Notes under the pieces: model-generated
Told to the model about the DNA's origin: nothing
The model's database searches: none
The model's input: only the letters and a program-made list of their open reading frames with translations
Shown here: piece by piece, positions 11,524-23,144 of the stretch
How the letters are laid out: each line of letters starts with the position of its first letter
Numbering within the stretch: position 1 is the stretch's first letter
Assembly: GCA_002270565.1 (NCBI GenBank)
Contig: NQMI01000066.1
Coordinates: 124,001-188,000, forward strand
Length of the DNA: 64,000 nt
DNA from: Stenocarpella maydis
Lineage: Eukaryota; Ascomycota; Sordariomycetes; Diaporthales; Diaporthaceae
Direction: 5' to 3'
Translations under genes and position numbers: made by a program

Positions 11524-12644
11524 TTATACCACCTCATCCCTCCAAGGGATGCTAGCCGCCGCGCCCTTCCTCTGCACCGTGATGGCGCCAGCCTTGTTTG
11601 CTTTCCGCACGGCAGCCTCGAGGTCAAAGGCACCGCCCCTGCTGCCCACCACCTCGAGCGCATACTGCCCCACGAACGTGTCCCCCGCCGCCGTCGTGTC
11701 CACGACCTCTGCCACCTTCTCCGCGGGGAGCAGGCCCCCTACCGCCTCCGACCTGTAGTAGACGCCCCGCCCGCCCAGCGTGATGATGGTAATCCCCACC
11801 CCCCTCTCCAGGAACCACGCCGCAACCTCGCCGCACCCCTCAGCCGTGTCCAGCTTCTCGACCGGCAGGCCCGACAGGACAGACGCCTCCGTCTCGTTGA
11901 CGACCAGGTGCGCCAGGCCGCGGTACGCCTCGCCAGGGAGCTCGACCGCGGGCGCCGGGTTGAGCAGCACGGGGACGCCCTGCCCGCGGGCGGCCCGCAG
12001 CGCCAGCAGGACCGTCTGCAGCGGCACCTCGAGCTGCATGACCAGGAGGTCTGGCCTCCCCGCGCGCGGCGCGATGGACGACTCGAAGCCCGCCGGGTCC
12101 ATGCCCTGGTGGTTGGCCTCGGCGGACAGCACGATGCGGTTCTGGCCCGTCGGCTCGTCCACGATGATGATGGCGACGCCCGTCTTGAGCCCGGCCGGCG
12201 CCGACACGCCGCTCACGTCCACGCCGTGCGAGGTGAGGCTGTCGAGCAGGATCTGCCCGTACGTGTCGCCGCCCACGGCCCCGACCATGGAGACGCGCGC
12301 TGCGGCTTGGGTGTCGTCTGCGCGCGCGCCGGGCGTGGGCTGTGGGCGGGAGAGCTTGGCGCATGCTACGGCTTGGTTTGCTCCCTTGGGGGGGGAGGGG
12401 GGCCTGTCAGCTATGGTATCTTGGAGGGTTCGTGTGGCACTGGGACTTGGTGTTGAGGACAGCAGTGAGGGAGAAGTGGGCTCCGCAAGTGATGAGAACT
12501 TACCTTGCCTCCTGGAGACACGGTGAAGGAGTTGGACGTCAGCGTCTCCCCGGGGGCGGGATGATGAGGGACATAGGACACGAGATCTATGTTCAGTGAG
12601 CCCAGGACGCAGATGCGCGGAAGACGTGGGTTGTCGGCTGCCAT
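11524..12644 (-). CDS. RBK1: Ribokinase (PfkB family)
   Basis: Two exons on the minus strand: 12644-12504 and 12384-11524, with a 119-bp GT..AG intron. The product is 333 aa, the usual length for fungal ribokinase. It phosphorylates D-ribose to ribose 5-phosphate in the cytosol with ATP. The N-terminal strand GSLNIDLV and the substrate-binding motif SPGGKGANQAVACAKL are visible; the latter is split by the intron after GGK. NETE lies near residues 210-213, and the C-terminal PfkB signature DTTAAGDTFVGQYA carries the catalytic Asp at about 282. I chose the ATG at 12644 because it starts just before the conserved first strand; an in-frame ATG 45 codons upstream is less likely. The next gene (C2H2 protein) lies upstream in the same orientation. 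Confidence 0.93.
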
Positions 12645-13313
12645 GTTTTTGTGTGATAGTGCTGGGAGAAAGCTGTGCGCAGAGGGATGGCGTGTTTCAC
12701 GGACGGCCAGTTGGGGGAGGATTGAAGATATCTGATCACGGCCAAAGGTCTTCCTAGTGCCAGTTTGTAAGGCTGTCAAGTGATATGTAGCGTTGACTAG
12801 GAATTTAAATAACTGGGGTCTTGATCACAGTCCACATCGATATGGTGTAAGTTGTAGCGACGGTGAGACACAAGCGGTGCGTGGGCCCACCCAAGCAAAA
12901 TGTCGTCGGCTCGGCTCGGCAGCGTTGGCGCGGCATACTGCTGCCACCTGGGCTGCTTCACATCTCGCGGTGCGATCCATTGACCAGGAGAGCCCTTGGT
13001 CGCCATGGTGCCTCCATGGCTTCTTGTGTACTCCGTGGGCAAAACCCAAGAGCTTGCCTTTATTTGCAGCTCGGGGTCGCCGAGCCGGAGCTACCGGCCC
13101 TGTTCGAGGCTGTTGGAAATCCGCACCACCAGACCAGCTATGAACCCATTCTCGCCCATAAACGCCAAACAACCATTATGTACATATGCAGCAGTGGTAT
13201 CTCAGACATAAAAACAAGCCATCTATCCTATATACATTCGGAGGCCCAAGCATCCACGCTGAACCGCCACGACACACCGCCCCCCCCCCAAAGACAAACT
13301 ATGCCTCGCTCTC
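12645..13313. other. Intergenic between ribokinase and the C2H2 gene
   Basis: Ribokinase promoter on one side and 3' flank of the C2H2 gene on the other. No additional gene or repeat is visible apart from a short C run near 13280. Confidence 0.6.
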
Positions 13314-16300
13314 TCACGATGCCATCTTCTTCCTCTTGCTCGGCCTCCTGCTGGTCCCATCTTGACCTTCCACGAAGTGATTCTTCTCTATTTGATGTTG
13401 TCTCAGGTTGTCCGGCCGGTTCTTGTAGGCACTGACGCAGCCTGGGTACGGGCATTTGTAGATCTTGGGTGGATCCGTCGAGTGCTGCGTCTTCTTGTGC
13501 TTGGCCATGGAGCCGTGGAACCACCTAGGATCGCCCTTTGGGCGATATCCGCAGAGCTCACAGCACGACCCCGCGGTTTCGTGCTTTAGAGGCGGTGGCG
13601 AGGTCGGGGAGATTGGCGTCTGGAGAGCATTCTTGGACGGGAAGGCAGAGCTAGACGGGCTTTGCGTACCCGAGGCGGCTGTGCTGTCTTGCGGAGGCGT
13701 GTGTTCGTGAGTGGGCTTTTCGGCGCCTGTCTGCTTCCGGGCTTCTTCTGGCTCTAGACTCAGCAGTGGCTGCATCTCTATGTCCATGTCCATAATGAAG
13801 TCATCCGTCAGGCTCGGGGTGAGAGAGTCAAGCATATAGTCGAAGAGGGCGTCATCCTCAGATTCAGGTTCGGAAATTTCACCGGCATCCGGTGGGGCTG
13901 CGTCCAGCTCAACGATGAGAGCTTCGCTAAGTGCCATACTCAGGGTGTGATAGTGCTGACGCTGCGGAGCCAGAGGGCCGCTGTCAAGCTCGTATATAGT
14001 ATCGCATAGGCCGCGGACCAGCGGGACATAGTCGTCGAAGTATTGGATGGGGACGATGCAGCTCTGTCGTCCCGAGGTCAGAATCCTCCCTTGTCAAGCA
14101 ACTAGCGAGATGGCTCACCTGTCCGGCCTGGAGGGCCTCTAACTCGAACCGACGGGTCGAGAGTATAAGACCACCGTTGATGTTCTGATTTACGTTGCTC
14201 AGCTCCGCAATCAGCCCGTCCACGTTGTGGTATTGGTTGACTAGGATGCCTAAGGCATTGGTCAAGCCATTGATGTTTCCGGCAACTGGCGTGCCACCTC
14301 GCGAATCGACGACTCCGTCCTGGACATGCCGTGCACGAAGATCAGAAGCCAGGGCCTCGGACGTGGGACTCAGTACCGCAGAAATCTCCACTTCTACACA
14401 CCAGACACAATCATCAGTCAAGGTCTGTCCGATCAACGTGTCACATTGAGAGGACACCGCATAAGAATGACAATACGTACCGTCCAAGAAGTGCAGTGCC
14501 GTTGTAACAAGAGGGTCGGGGCAGTCGGTGGTACCACTTGGAGGCCTCGTCGCACGCTCCTTGCCCTTGTAACTGCGAGGAAAACCCGATTGTACGGCCT
14601 GGGCCGGCTTGAGCGAGTGTGATTGCTCAAACGTCATGTCTCCCGGTTGCCAGATTGCCTTTACTACCTCTCGATAGAATGCTTGGTTTTCGGGTGTGAA
14701 CCACGTCGAGTAAAGTAATGATTGCGTGTAAAAGTCACTGGATCGGCGTATCGCATCGTCACCGTACACCACGAGAGCTAAACTGTAGACGACGTGAACC
14801 AAGCATAGTGTGTCCAGTGGGGACGTGGACGGACGAGACTCTAGAATGCCGCGCAGACTCGAAAAGCCCCTCTGTGCGATCGTCTTGGCTGATAGCAGTT
14901 TGAGTTGGTCAACCAGAGGGTTATTCTGGATGTGTCGGATTTTGTCTGCGGAGGAGACGATGTGCTCTTGTAGAGCGTCCCAGGCGGAAGCAACAATGGA
15001 CTTTGTCCCGGATTGGACGGGGACTAAGCCTTGAGCCTCTGCTAACGGAGCTGCCTGTGGCTCAGCGTTCTCCTCCTCAAGCACAAAGTTGTCGGGGAAG
15101 GACAATTTGGCCAGGTCAGTGTCAAAAGAGAACAAGCCCTCAGAAGACAGCTCAGGCATGGCAGGCATGTCAGCCTCAAGTTCGGGGAGCTCGGGCAGCA
15201 TGCCCAGCGGGTCAGAAGGATACTGCTTGGCGATGAGAGGATAGTCATGCTCCTGGCACGTGTCCACGGGACTGATGAGTCCCGTTGGCGGCGTTGTCAG
15301 GTTCGTCTCGAAACCCGACCACGCAGTGGACGGCGTGCTCCACAAAGACGAAGTCGTTGTGACGGAGCTGATGTTGCTGACATTGCTCATTGTGCTGGTC
15401 GTGGACCTGACGGACGAGCTAGGTGAAAGATGTTTGCTTCGTGAGGCAGCTGTAGTCGGGCGCGATCCTTGTTGGTCGCATAATGGATGCTTTGGAGGAC
15501 ATCCTGGGGCTGGCTGCCTGGCGCCTACACTCCCGTATGTTGGGATGGCCGTAACTTCGTTGACCGGCTGGGAAGCACTCAACATGTCGGATTGCCATTG
15601 CATTGATGGCTGCGAGGACACCATGGTAGAGTCCAATTCCGGGAGCATCAGGGCCTGGGGGTCGACGATGGGGACCGCATTGGCTGGGGCTTGCGGCACC
15701 ATCACCTCGGTTGAATCTATTTCCAAGATCTCAGTCGACGACAATTCCGGCTCCGCTGGGTCCGCCGGCGGATCGTAGTTCAGCGATTCGAGATAACTCG
15801 GCGGGGCGTTTTCTTCGACGTCGAATTCCAGCTCGGGGCCTCGCTTCGATTTGTGGCCTAGTGTCGAAAAGAAGCCCTTGGCCAGTGAGAGCATCCTCCG
15901 CCTCCTGGAGGGGTGACTGATACAGCGCCTGCATTTTGCATCGTCGAAGTGCTCGACTCGCATGTGGTCATAACACCAGTACTCACGGGTAGGCAGCTGA
16001 GGGCAGGAGGCGAGGTGCTTCAGCATGCTCTCGTGGTCTGGCAGCAGTTTCCTGCACCTTATCAGAGGGCAAGACAGCCTGTCGCTGGAGCTCATAAAGC
16101 GAGAGGCATTGCGCTGGACGGCAGCCCATGCCAGAAACCGCGAGTAGGAGCAATCATCGCGGGAGGTCCCGCGGGTGACACAGGACAAGGAGGACATGTC
16201 GGACGATGCATTCTTCGCGGTTGAGGCCGGGACCGGGGGCGAGGTCGGGGTGCACTGAGATGGCGGAGGGCAAGTCCGATGCCCACAGTCCGCGGCCGCA

Positions 16301-16362
16301 GGCGAAGGCAGGCGTGTGTTGGATAGGCCTCCGAAGGGCCTGTCCTTCTTTTCCGACCCCAT
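13314..16362 (-). CDS. Large C2H2 zinc-finger protein, probable transcription regulator
   Basis: Minus-strand gene. A 55-bp intron (14118-14064, GT..AG) joins the long 5' frame to the 3' exon 14063-13314 in phase, giving SCIVPIQYFDDYV across the junction. An 87-bp in-frame segment (14480-14394, GTACGT..TAG with a TTGACTGA branch-like site) is probably a second intron; the protein is 968 aa if it is removed, 997 aa if retained. Near the N-terminus is a Cys/His cluster (CPLIRC.., a HLASCPQL stretch, then YWCYDH and CRRC) of the kind seen before polybasic tracts in fungal C2H2 proteins. The middle is Ser/Pro-rich, followed by an acidic stretch. The C-terminus holds ELCGYRP.. and a classic C2H2 finger (YKCPYPGCVSAYKNRPDNLR.. 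ending HQIEKNH), then a basic SKRKK tail. DNA binding and nuclear location are inferred; no named orthologue is recognised. Confidence 0.75.
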
Positions 16363-16639
16363 GGCCGACCGTTAAGCGATGCGAGGGCGGATTCTTGCCT
16401 GCGGTCCCCTTTGCGAAAGGCGCCGGTGGAGATGGAGGCGAGTGGGCAGCGGTCCTTGCGTGTGGTATCTGGCGAGCGGCACGGCACAAACAAAGAAGCC
16501 TCCGGGAGCGCGAGGACGGGGCAAGGAAAGCAAGTCAGGCCTGGGCCATGTTTGTGAGATTGGATGAAGGTTTAGATGGGCGAGGATCCACAGGTCGGGG
16601 GCCAGACGAGGCGCCGAAGGAGCAGGCAAGGCAGTGAGC

Positions 16640-16683
16640 TGCTGCTGTTCCTGTTCCTTTTCCTGTTCCTGTTCCTGTTCCTG
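16640..16683. repeat. CTGTTC hexanucleotide repeat
   Basis: Repeats of CTGTTC with one TTTTCC variant, in the upstream flank of the C2H2 gene, about 280 bases before its ATG on the opposite strand. Confidence 0.85.
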
Positions 16684-19600
16684 TGGGTGCATGCGTTGAG
16701 TCCTGTCCTACAGGTCAGCCTACTCATCCCCAGTAGGTAGGACTTCGGAGGGCGTGGCAGCATGTAGGACACGAAGACCACGGTCCAGTATGGTACGACC
16801 CCAGCTGCACCCTAGTGCGTAGGCGGGCGCCCGCCTTTCTGTGCAAGGCCCTCTCCACCAGCCTGGCCAAGGAGGATTCTTGGGCATACCACCGACCTGC
16901 CAGTGCAATGTGCAGTCAGACAGGTGCTGGACCCGTGCAGACTGCGTGGGATGCACGTCTCACCCGGCCAATCGAGGATGGCGGGGATCAGTCGGCAAGG
17001 CAGACTCGAGCCTCCATGCCTGGAGGACCCAGAAAGCCCAACTGCTGGAGCCAAAGCTAGACCGCATTGCTCGTGTAGCACAAAAGGTTGTCGGTCTTAC
17101 AGGGCAGAAAGCTGCCGGGCCAAGGTCGCAGCCCGGAAGCCCGGCATGGCCAGCACTGTTACTCGGTGCTCAAAGGCCACCAGGCTGGGAGACGAACGGA
17201 AATGCAGGTAATACAGTAAGCAACGTTGTCTTTGCTGTTGACGCCGACAGCATATGGTTATTGACTTGATGCTGCATGCTCAGGTGGGTTGCATCCTCAG
17301 CTATGCATTGCACCACCCGGCCGGTAGGGCTGATGGGCAACCAGCACTTGTGCACGTACGGAAGAGAGTAAACGCTCCTGGTAGGACTTGTCAACCCCCG
17401 CTCCTCGCCTACCGAGTCGAGAACTAGACACGTGGGAATTGATTCCCGTCAGCCTCTACATTATGGCCTACTCTAGTAGGCCATCAAGTCTCATGACGCA
17501 CGACAAACCTCTGAGGACCCACATGGCCGTGTTTTGTGTCTCAATACATTGCCATGCAGTTGCTTGGCCTTGTGAAATGTTCGTCCAGACTTTGCTTTAG
17601 AGGCAACTTCTGTGACGGGTCGCGCGAGACATAGGACCACCCAGCACCATGATCGCCACTCCATGACACCGGTCCTGCCCATGGTCAATGCAAACTTACA
17701 CCACCCGCCGGCGAGGTGGTGACCGGGCCTATCGGGCCTATCTATCTGGCACGGCACCCGTCTTGATCTCGCGATCGACACGGCAGCCACATTATTCCGT
17801 CGGCGGCAATTCTGACAAGCAGTCCCCCTGAGACCGCGGCCGGGGCGAGAGGAGCTTCTGGTCTATCCCCACAACCTCCGCAGCTACAGCACAGCCGCGG
17901 CCTCAACCTAACCGGTTCTGCACAAGGCTGTGCCGAGGCAGCAGGCATCATCACTGCCAGTATCTCGGTGCGACAGATGCATGCCGGTCGGCTTTGGTCC
18001 TCCCACCCCGGCTTTTTCAACCAAGAGCCGCACTGGTGGGTCGGCGCCGAGACTTCGCCCGAGATGGCCCTCTGTGTTTCAATTTGAGGAGCCATCTTGC
18101 GCCCAAGCTCGAGGGCAATTAGACTAATCAATTCGCTTTGCCTTTGTGTGTCTATTCTGCCTCGCCTTAGAGATACGCCGGCGCCTGGATGAATCACGGG
18201 CGTACGGCCCACCGTTTTGTGGGTGGGGGGGGGGGCTCCAAGACAGTCCGGCCGGTTGGATTGTGTCTCGCTATCGCCTTCCCCAAGACGCTCACGAGTT
18301 GTTACGATGGTAGGAGTTTCCATTACAGTAGAATGAATAACTTTGTGTGTATATTGCCACATTGGCCGGTAGTATGCCGCCACTCTATCTGAGAGCTTGT
18401 CCAGAATCACCACTTCACTTCGGGTGGGAATCCACTGGCCATAAAGTGAAATAAGTCTACTTCCCGTGACCAGCTTAAAGTGGTATAGATGCTTCAACGA
18501 TGACATCCGATTAACGACATGTGAGTTTGGCATGCCGTCTCTGAACGTGGCACCAGTAGCAGACAGCATTCAGTTGTAAGGTCTGAAAGAGACTCATATT
18601 TTGAATTCGGGGCTGCAATTGGCCGTGACAGGATTTTTTTCTGGCTTGATCGGGGGCAGGCGGTGTCTTTTCGCGTGAGCGATTGATTGACGACGATGAG
18701 CATAGGCACGGCGCAACGAGGACCGCGCAGCCCAATTGAGGTTCGCAAATCATCCATCACGAGAGCACGCAAGCACGGAAGCTAGTGGTGCGGCAGCATT
18801 GTCGTGATGGGCCCCGTTGTTTACACCGCTGGTGTCCACAACTAGATTTTGCCTAGATCTGCAGCCCAAAGCCCAAAAGGGGTTCTGGGGATCTGCAAAC
18901 GTCTTTATGCGAAACAGGCGCGAAGTCTGAGTGGGTGGTTCCGGGTTAGCAGCGGCGGAAGGAGATGTTTCAACCTTATGCAACCCCATTCCGCCAGTTC
19001 TGCGTGGGTGACATGGTTGGAACGCTGGGACGGGGGCTCCTTGGCCAGGGCAGCGCGCGGCGTGTGGGCCGGAGAATCCAAACAGAAAGCTGTCGGCTGT
19101 CAATCAGACCTTTAGTCCATGATCCGCCGAGGCTGCACGACTGGCCGGTGGCAAGAAGCCCGTGGTGATGACTGTCTCCGGCCCGCAGGCATTTGGTCGT
19201 GCTCGAGTCCGGCGCGAGAGAGGGTGCGTCGAACGCATGATAAGCTTTGGCGAGCGTCGTAGTCGGGGCACTGGGCAACGTCATGGCTGCGTGGGGCGGA
19301 GCAGAGGTCGACGAACAGCAGCTGGGGCATTCGTCCGATGAGGGTATTTCTGAAATCTGCCGCAGGAAACGACCCTGAAGTGGGTATCTTGGTGCATACT
19401 CTGAGACTAGCGGCCAGTGGCTGCAACATGTGCAAGGCGAGACCCCCATACACACGGTACCCCGAGGGCGTCGGCACATCATCGTGGGGGATAACGGTCA
19501 TTCGCCCGCCAATTGAGCAGGTTCTCGTGGTGGGTGACACTAACCCGGGTACGCGCGCGATTACCATGGACCTGTTAGCGTCAGAATCAGCCGCATCTGC

Positions 19601-20621
19601 CAGTCAGCAAGAACAAGAAAAACTCCACATGATGTGCTCCCGGAGGCCGGAAGCCAGCCCACGTCCCGAGTAGGCAGTGTATACCATGTGCGTCTTCTGC
19701 AGCAGGGCCAGACCGACGCCATCAGCTCGTTGGTGCGCGAGGCCCAGAGGGCTAATAAACATGAGGATGAAGACCATGGTCACGTTTGAGCATGGCGCCC
19801 GACGCTTGTGGGTCAACAGCAGCTGTCACGATAAAGCTAGGGTCTGGGGAAGGGGGTGTGGGTGCAGGGAGCAGTAGTGTACGGAATACAGCGGGCGATC
19901 TGCTGGCTAGTCCCAGACAATGGGACAACTTTGAAGAGGTAGCGGCCCCACCGAGCCCATCTCAGATGACCGACAAAACCGAATGGCTGGCCTGGGCTTG
20001 CCTGGCCTGGACCGGGGTGCCAGACTGGACAGGCGAATGGCTGCGCAGCTCCCACACGCCGAGCAGACGTCGAGTAGGGCCAGTCGACCTCTTCTGTCCA
20101 ACTCCTCGCTTTTTTACCTGCGAGCTGCTGCTGCATTGGCTGCCCAGGTGGCTGGTCTGGGGTGCCACCGGACGGGCATGACGGGGTGGGCTTCGCGGAG
20201 GCCCCTGATCAGCAAATCGTCAGGCATTGGCTCGAGTCTGACGGGCCACAACAGGGACCCGTCGTCTTATCAGAATCCATCTCAGGAAGTTTTTTTCCCT
20301 CTTCCTTCCTTTCCTTCTTGCGCACCCTGCGTGGGAATGGGACCGGGACTGGGGACCGGGACTGGTTGCAAGCAACATGGGTTCGAGATGATGGGTAGTG
20401 TAGATCGATCCTTCTTTGACAGGCTTCCTGGTCGTCTGGTGTTTTGTCGTGTCTGATCTCTGACAAGCCGGGGCCTTCTAAGTATATAGCAAGCAGACAA
20501 TCCACATTGTGCTGCCATGCACCACCTTGCGTCCTACGTGCTGCGTTGCGCAGATGTTGATGACGACCTCGAGTGATACGCACCTCGTCAGCCGTCATCC
20601 CATTTTTGCCCCCCCCCCACG

Positions 20622-20692
20622 GATACAGATACGGATACAGATACGCAGCGGCAGACACACGACGCAGACGCAGACGCAGACGCACGATAATC

Positions 20693-20731
<39 letters not shown>

Positions 20732-20752
20732 GCAAGCAAGCAAGCAGAGCAA
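20622..20752. repeat. Compound microsatellite (GATACN, GACGCA, CAG, CAAG units)
   Basis: Successive short arrays follow one another: GATACA/GATACG near 20622-20645, GACGCA units near 20661-20685, AGC/CAG trinucleotides about 20694-20731, and AAGC tetranucleotides to about 20750. The CAG array gives an open polyglutamine or polyserine frame that I do not regard as coding, because no flanking exon or splice context supports it. Confidence 0.9.
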
Positions 20753-21641
20753 GCCACCCGGCGGCGCAGCTCGACCAAACACAGCTAACTCTGATACTGG
20801 CGGCCAGCCATTGTGTCGTCATCTCCATATCTCTCTTATCTCATCCGTCGCTGCCTTCCCGTTGGTCGGGGCCAGCGCACGACGGACTCTTGGCGGCCTG
20901 GAGCACGCACGATATCTGATACAGGACCAGCAGGGCTGCTCAAAAAGGCATTCCCACATATTGAGCACCCTCTCCCGCCTCCCGGCCTCCTGTTTCGACA
21001 AATCCTCTCCAGTCCTCTCCGGCTCCATCACAGGCGGGACCAGACTCCCCCCACCGAGTCGAAAAAAATCTTTAAAGATCCTGGACTCGTCGTGGGTCCC
21101 GCATTACCGGAAATCCCATCAGGAAACAGACGCGCGGCTGTTCCGGCCAACATAAGTTTGGCCCCCCTCCAGATCGACAGTTTCAAGAAGCACCCGGGTC
21201 TGGTCTGTCCTTTTTCCTCCCCCAGGGCAATCGGCTCATTATATGAAAGAGGCCCTCGAACGTGGCACAGGTCGTTGCTACCCTTCTCAATATACTGTTT
21301 CGCCCTCCCGAATCTTGGTGGCTGCCAATCTGCACTAGCCCGGCCCAGACCAAACAGCCTCCCCGATCCTCATTAATTCTCCGGGGTTACACTCACCAGC
21401 TGGCCGACGGCGTCCTTGACAGCTGAGCTGCAGGCAAGGCCAAAGCCAAGGGTTGCTGCCACTCTCTCGAGGCTCAGTTCAAGTGCATACACCATCCGGG
21501 GAGCCTGTCCAGTACGGAACCCGACCCGAGGGCCTGGGCCACACGCTACCCTCTATACAGACAGAGGGCCATTCTCTGACCATTGACGAATGACATTGTG
21601 TCGTCGAGCCACGTTGAGGCGCAAAGAAAAACCTGGTCAAC

Positions 21642-21998
21642 ATGGCCACCACCTACACCACGCAGCTGCACCACTTCGAGCTCGACCTGAGCGCCGCTTG
21701 CTACCCGAACTCGATATCCGGCAGACTCAACGATGTCGTCCCAGTCTTGAAGACAAGCACGGGTAAGCAAGATCCCTATTACGCATCTTCCTCTTCGAGT
21801 CTATCCTGCTGCCGCGTGCTGCTATGCTGTGAGGGCACTGGCTTCTGCAGCACGTGGGCTTTGCATTGCATGGTGGGCCCCGTCGATAGGCATCACGGCC
21901 TGTCCAAGTCGGACAAGCAGCCCCCCCCATCATTGTGCCTCTAGCACCCATGTCTCACAGGAGATTTGGACACCTTCATCTGTCTTGGGCATCGTTAG
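21642..21998 (+). CDS. Spliced small ORF, 52 codons; independent micro-gene or leader ORF
   Basis: Two exons: 21642-21762 and 21961-21998, separated by a 198-bp intron with GTAAGC donor and CTCACAG acceptor. Splicing gives 52 aa beginning MATTYTTQLHHFELDLSAAC and ending DLDTFICLGHR. The ATG sits in a good context (caacATGG). I recognise no family and cannot assign a function. It ends 252 bases before the ATG of the GNAT membrane protein on the same strand, so it may be an upstream ORF in that gene's leader. An alternative splice from within exon 2 (a GT at 21994, weak) to an AG at 22064-22065 would fuse it in frame to the downstream ORF; I consider this less likely. Confidence 0.4.
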
Positions 21999-22250
21999 CG
22001 GGACGTCCCACTCCGTGCAGCAAGCGTTTCTTTTCAGTTACTTAAGCTTGCTTGGCCACTACCAGTGAAAGCCGTCTTGGCCTTGCCACATCCCATGCGG
22101 CTCGACTTGCAGCAAACCACCGCAACCTCCACATCTCACTGCCGGCCTGCCTCTTTTTTTGGATGCCTAATATACTTGACGAGATATCTAACCACCTTGG
22201 CAGCCTTTTTCACATTTCTCAGAGCAAACCTTGCTCTACAACCATCCGCC

Positions 22251-23144
22251 ATGTCCAATGTCTCCACACCACTGCTTGAGCCTGTAGGCGTCATCCAACC
22301 TCTCGCACCACAGACCTCGTCGTCACCTTTCTCAGAGCATGTCACCGATGCGAACGAGGATGCATCACCTCAGCCACAGGCTCCCCTGGACGACATACCC
22401 CCCCTGTCCTTGGATGTTCTCACCACGCGCGACGACAAAGTCGATGCGCTCAAGCTTGTCGCCGACTCCATCGCCCAGCAGCGGCAGAGCGCCTCCCTAG
22501 GCCTCATATTCCACCCCCTCCTCCTCTCCGGCCTCGTCGCCTCCCTGGCCCTCACATACCAGTTCGCCTGGGCCAGGAAACCCCAGCCCCAGCGAGACTT
22601 CGGCATCGCCCTGGCACTCTCAGCCGGCGTGGTGATGACCTACCTTCTGGTCATCCGCCTCGCGACTGCGGGTTACATCCAGATCGCCGAGTCTCTGGGC
22701 TGGGACTGGCTCGTGTCGCCGGACACGGGCGACGAGGACGTCGTTATCGGCACGCGATTCGGCAGCGAGCTCGTCGGCGCGCTGGTCCTGCGCCTCGAGG
22801 GCGGCGGCGGCGGCGGCGGCGGCGGCGGCCACCATCACCACGCGAGGAAGAGGAGCCGCGGCCAGAACAGCCTCCGCGGCGGCAAGGGCGTCATCCGCGC
22901 GTGGACAACCAAGCTCCGGTACCGCGGCAAGGGCGTCGGGGCGGACATGCTCCAGGAGGCGGTGAGGGTCACGCGCGAAAAGTGCGGCAGGGACGCCGAG
23001 GTTGGGTTCGCGGCCGAGCACGCCAACAGCAGCATGGTTCTGCCCGAGATGTTCAGCAAGACCTTCCGCAACGGAGAGAGGAAGGCGGCCGGCGCGCTGG
23101 AGAAGGTGTTGGGCGAGTGGGAGGGGGCCAGGAGGAAGAGGTGA
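22251..23144 (+). CDS. Membrane-anchored GNAT-family N-acetyltransferase-like protein
   Basis: Single exon, 297 aa from the ATG at 22251 (context ccgccATGTCC). The open frame extends upstream to 22065 but only from a GTG and without a better ATG. After a Pro/Ser-rich head, two membrane segments appear (about SLGLIFHPLLLSGLVASLAL and IALALSAGVVMTYLLVIRLA). The C-terminal half resembles a GNAT fold: a strand (GALVLRLEG), then IRAWTTKLRYRGKGVG where RGKGVG fits the acetyl-CoA-binding R-x-x-G-x-G motif, followed by a helix with REKCGRD. Between them sits a run of ten Gly then four His encoded by GGC repeats. This two-helix plus GNAT layout recalls the fungal and NAT8-like membrane acetyltransferases. 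The acceptor substrate is unknown. Confidence 0.65.
   Translation: MSNVSTPLLEPVGVIQPLAPQTSSSPFSEHVTDANEDASPQPQAPLDDIPPLSLDVLTTRDDKVDALKLVADSIAQQRQSASLGLIFHPLLLSGLVASLALTYQFAWARKPQPQRDFGIALALSAGVVMTYLLVIRLATAGYIQIAESLGWDWLVSPDTGDEDVVIGTRFGSELVGALVLRLEGGGGGGGGGGHHHHARKRSRGQNSLRGGKGVIRAWTTKLRYRGKGVGADMLQEAVRVTREKCGRDAEVGFAAEHANSSMVLPEMFSKTFRNGERKAAGALEKVLGEWEGARRKR
22798..22842 (+). repeat. In-frame GGC trinucleotide run inside the GNAT gene
   Basis: About ten GGC codons followed by four His codons, between the predicted first strand and motif A of the acetyltransferase-like domain. It is likely to vary in length between strains and adds a flexible loop. Confidence 0.85.

Larger units (their letters stand above)
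16363..21641. other. 5.3 kb gene-free region with microsatellites
   Basis: No ORF shows family resemblance or credible splicing. The largest frame (minus, about 17742-18569) has no recognisable motif and a composition like its non-coding surroundings. The region carries a CTGTTC repeat (about 16640-16683), a G homopolymer near 18227 and a compound microsatellite (about 20622-20752). The last part (about 20800-21640) is C-rich on top and probably the promoter and leader for the loci at 21642-23144. Confidence 0.55.

Noticed and set aside
11840..12364. 174-codon minus frame overlapping ribokinase
   Set aside because: Arg/Gly/Pro-rich shadow of the GC-rich ribokinase exon in another frame.
17742..18569. 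275-codon minus-strand frame in the gene-poor block
   Set aside because: No motif, no hydrophobic pattern, composition like the flanks; likely chance in GC-rich DNA.
20573..20788. Polyglutamine-containing short frame
   Set aside because: Produced by the CAG microsatellite; no neighbouring exon or conserved flank.
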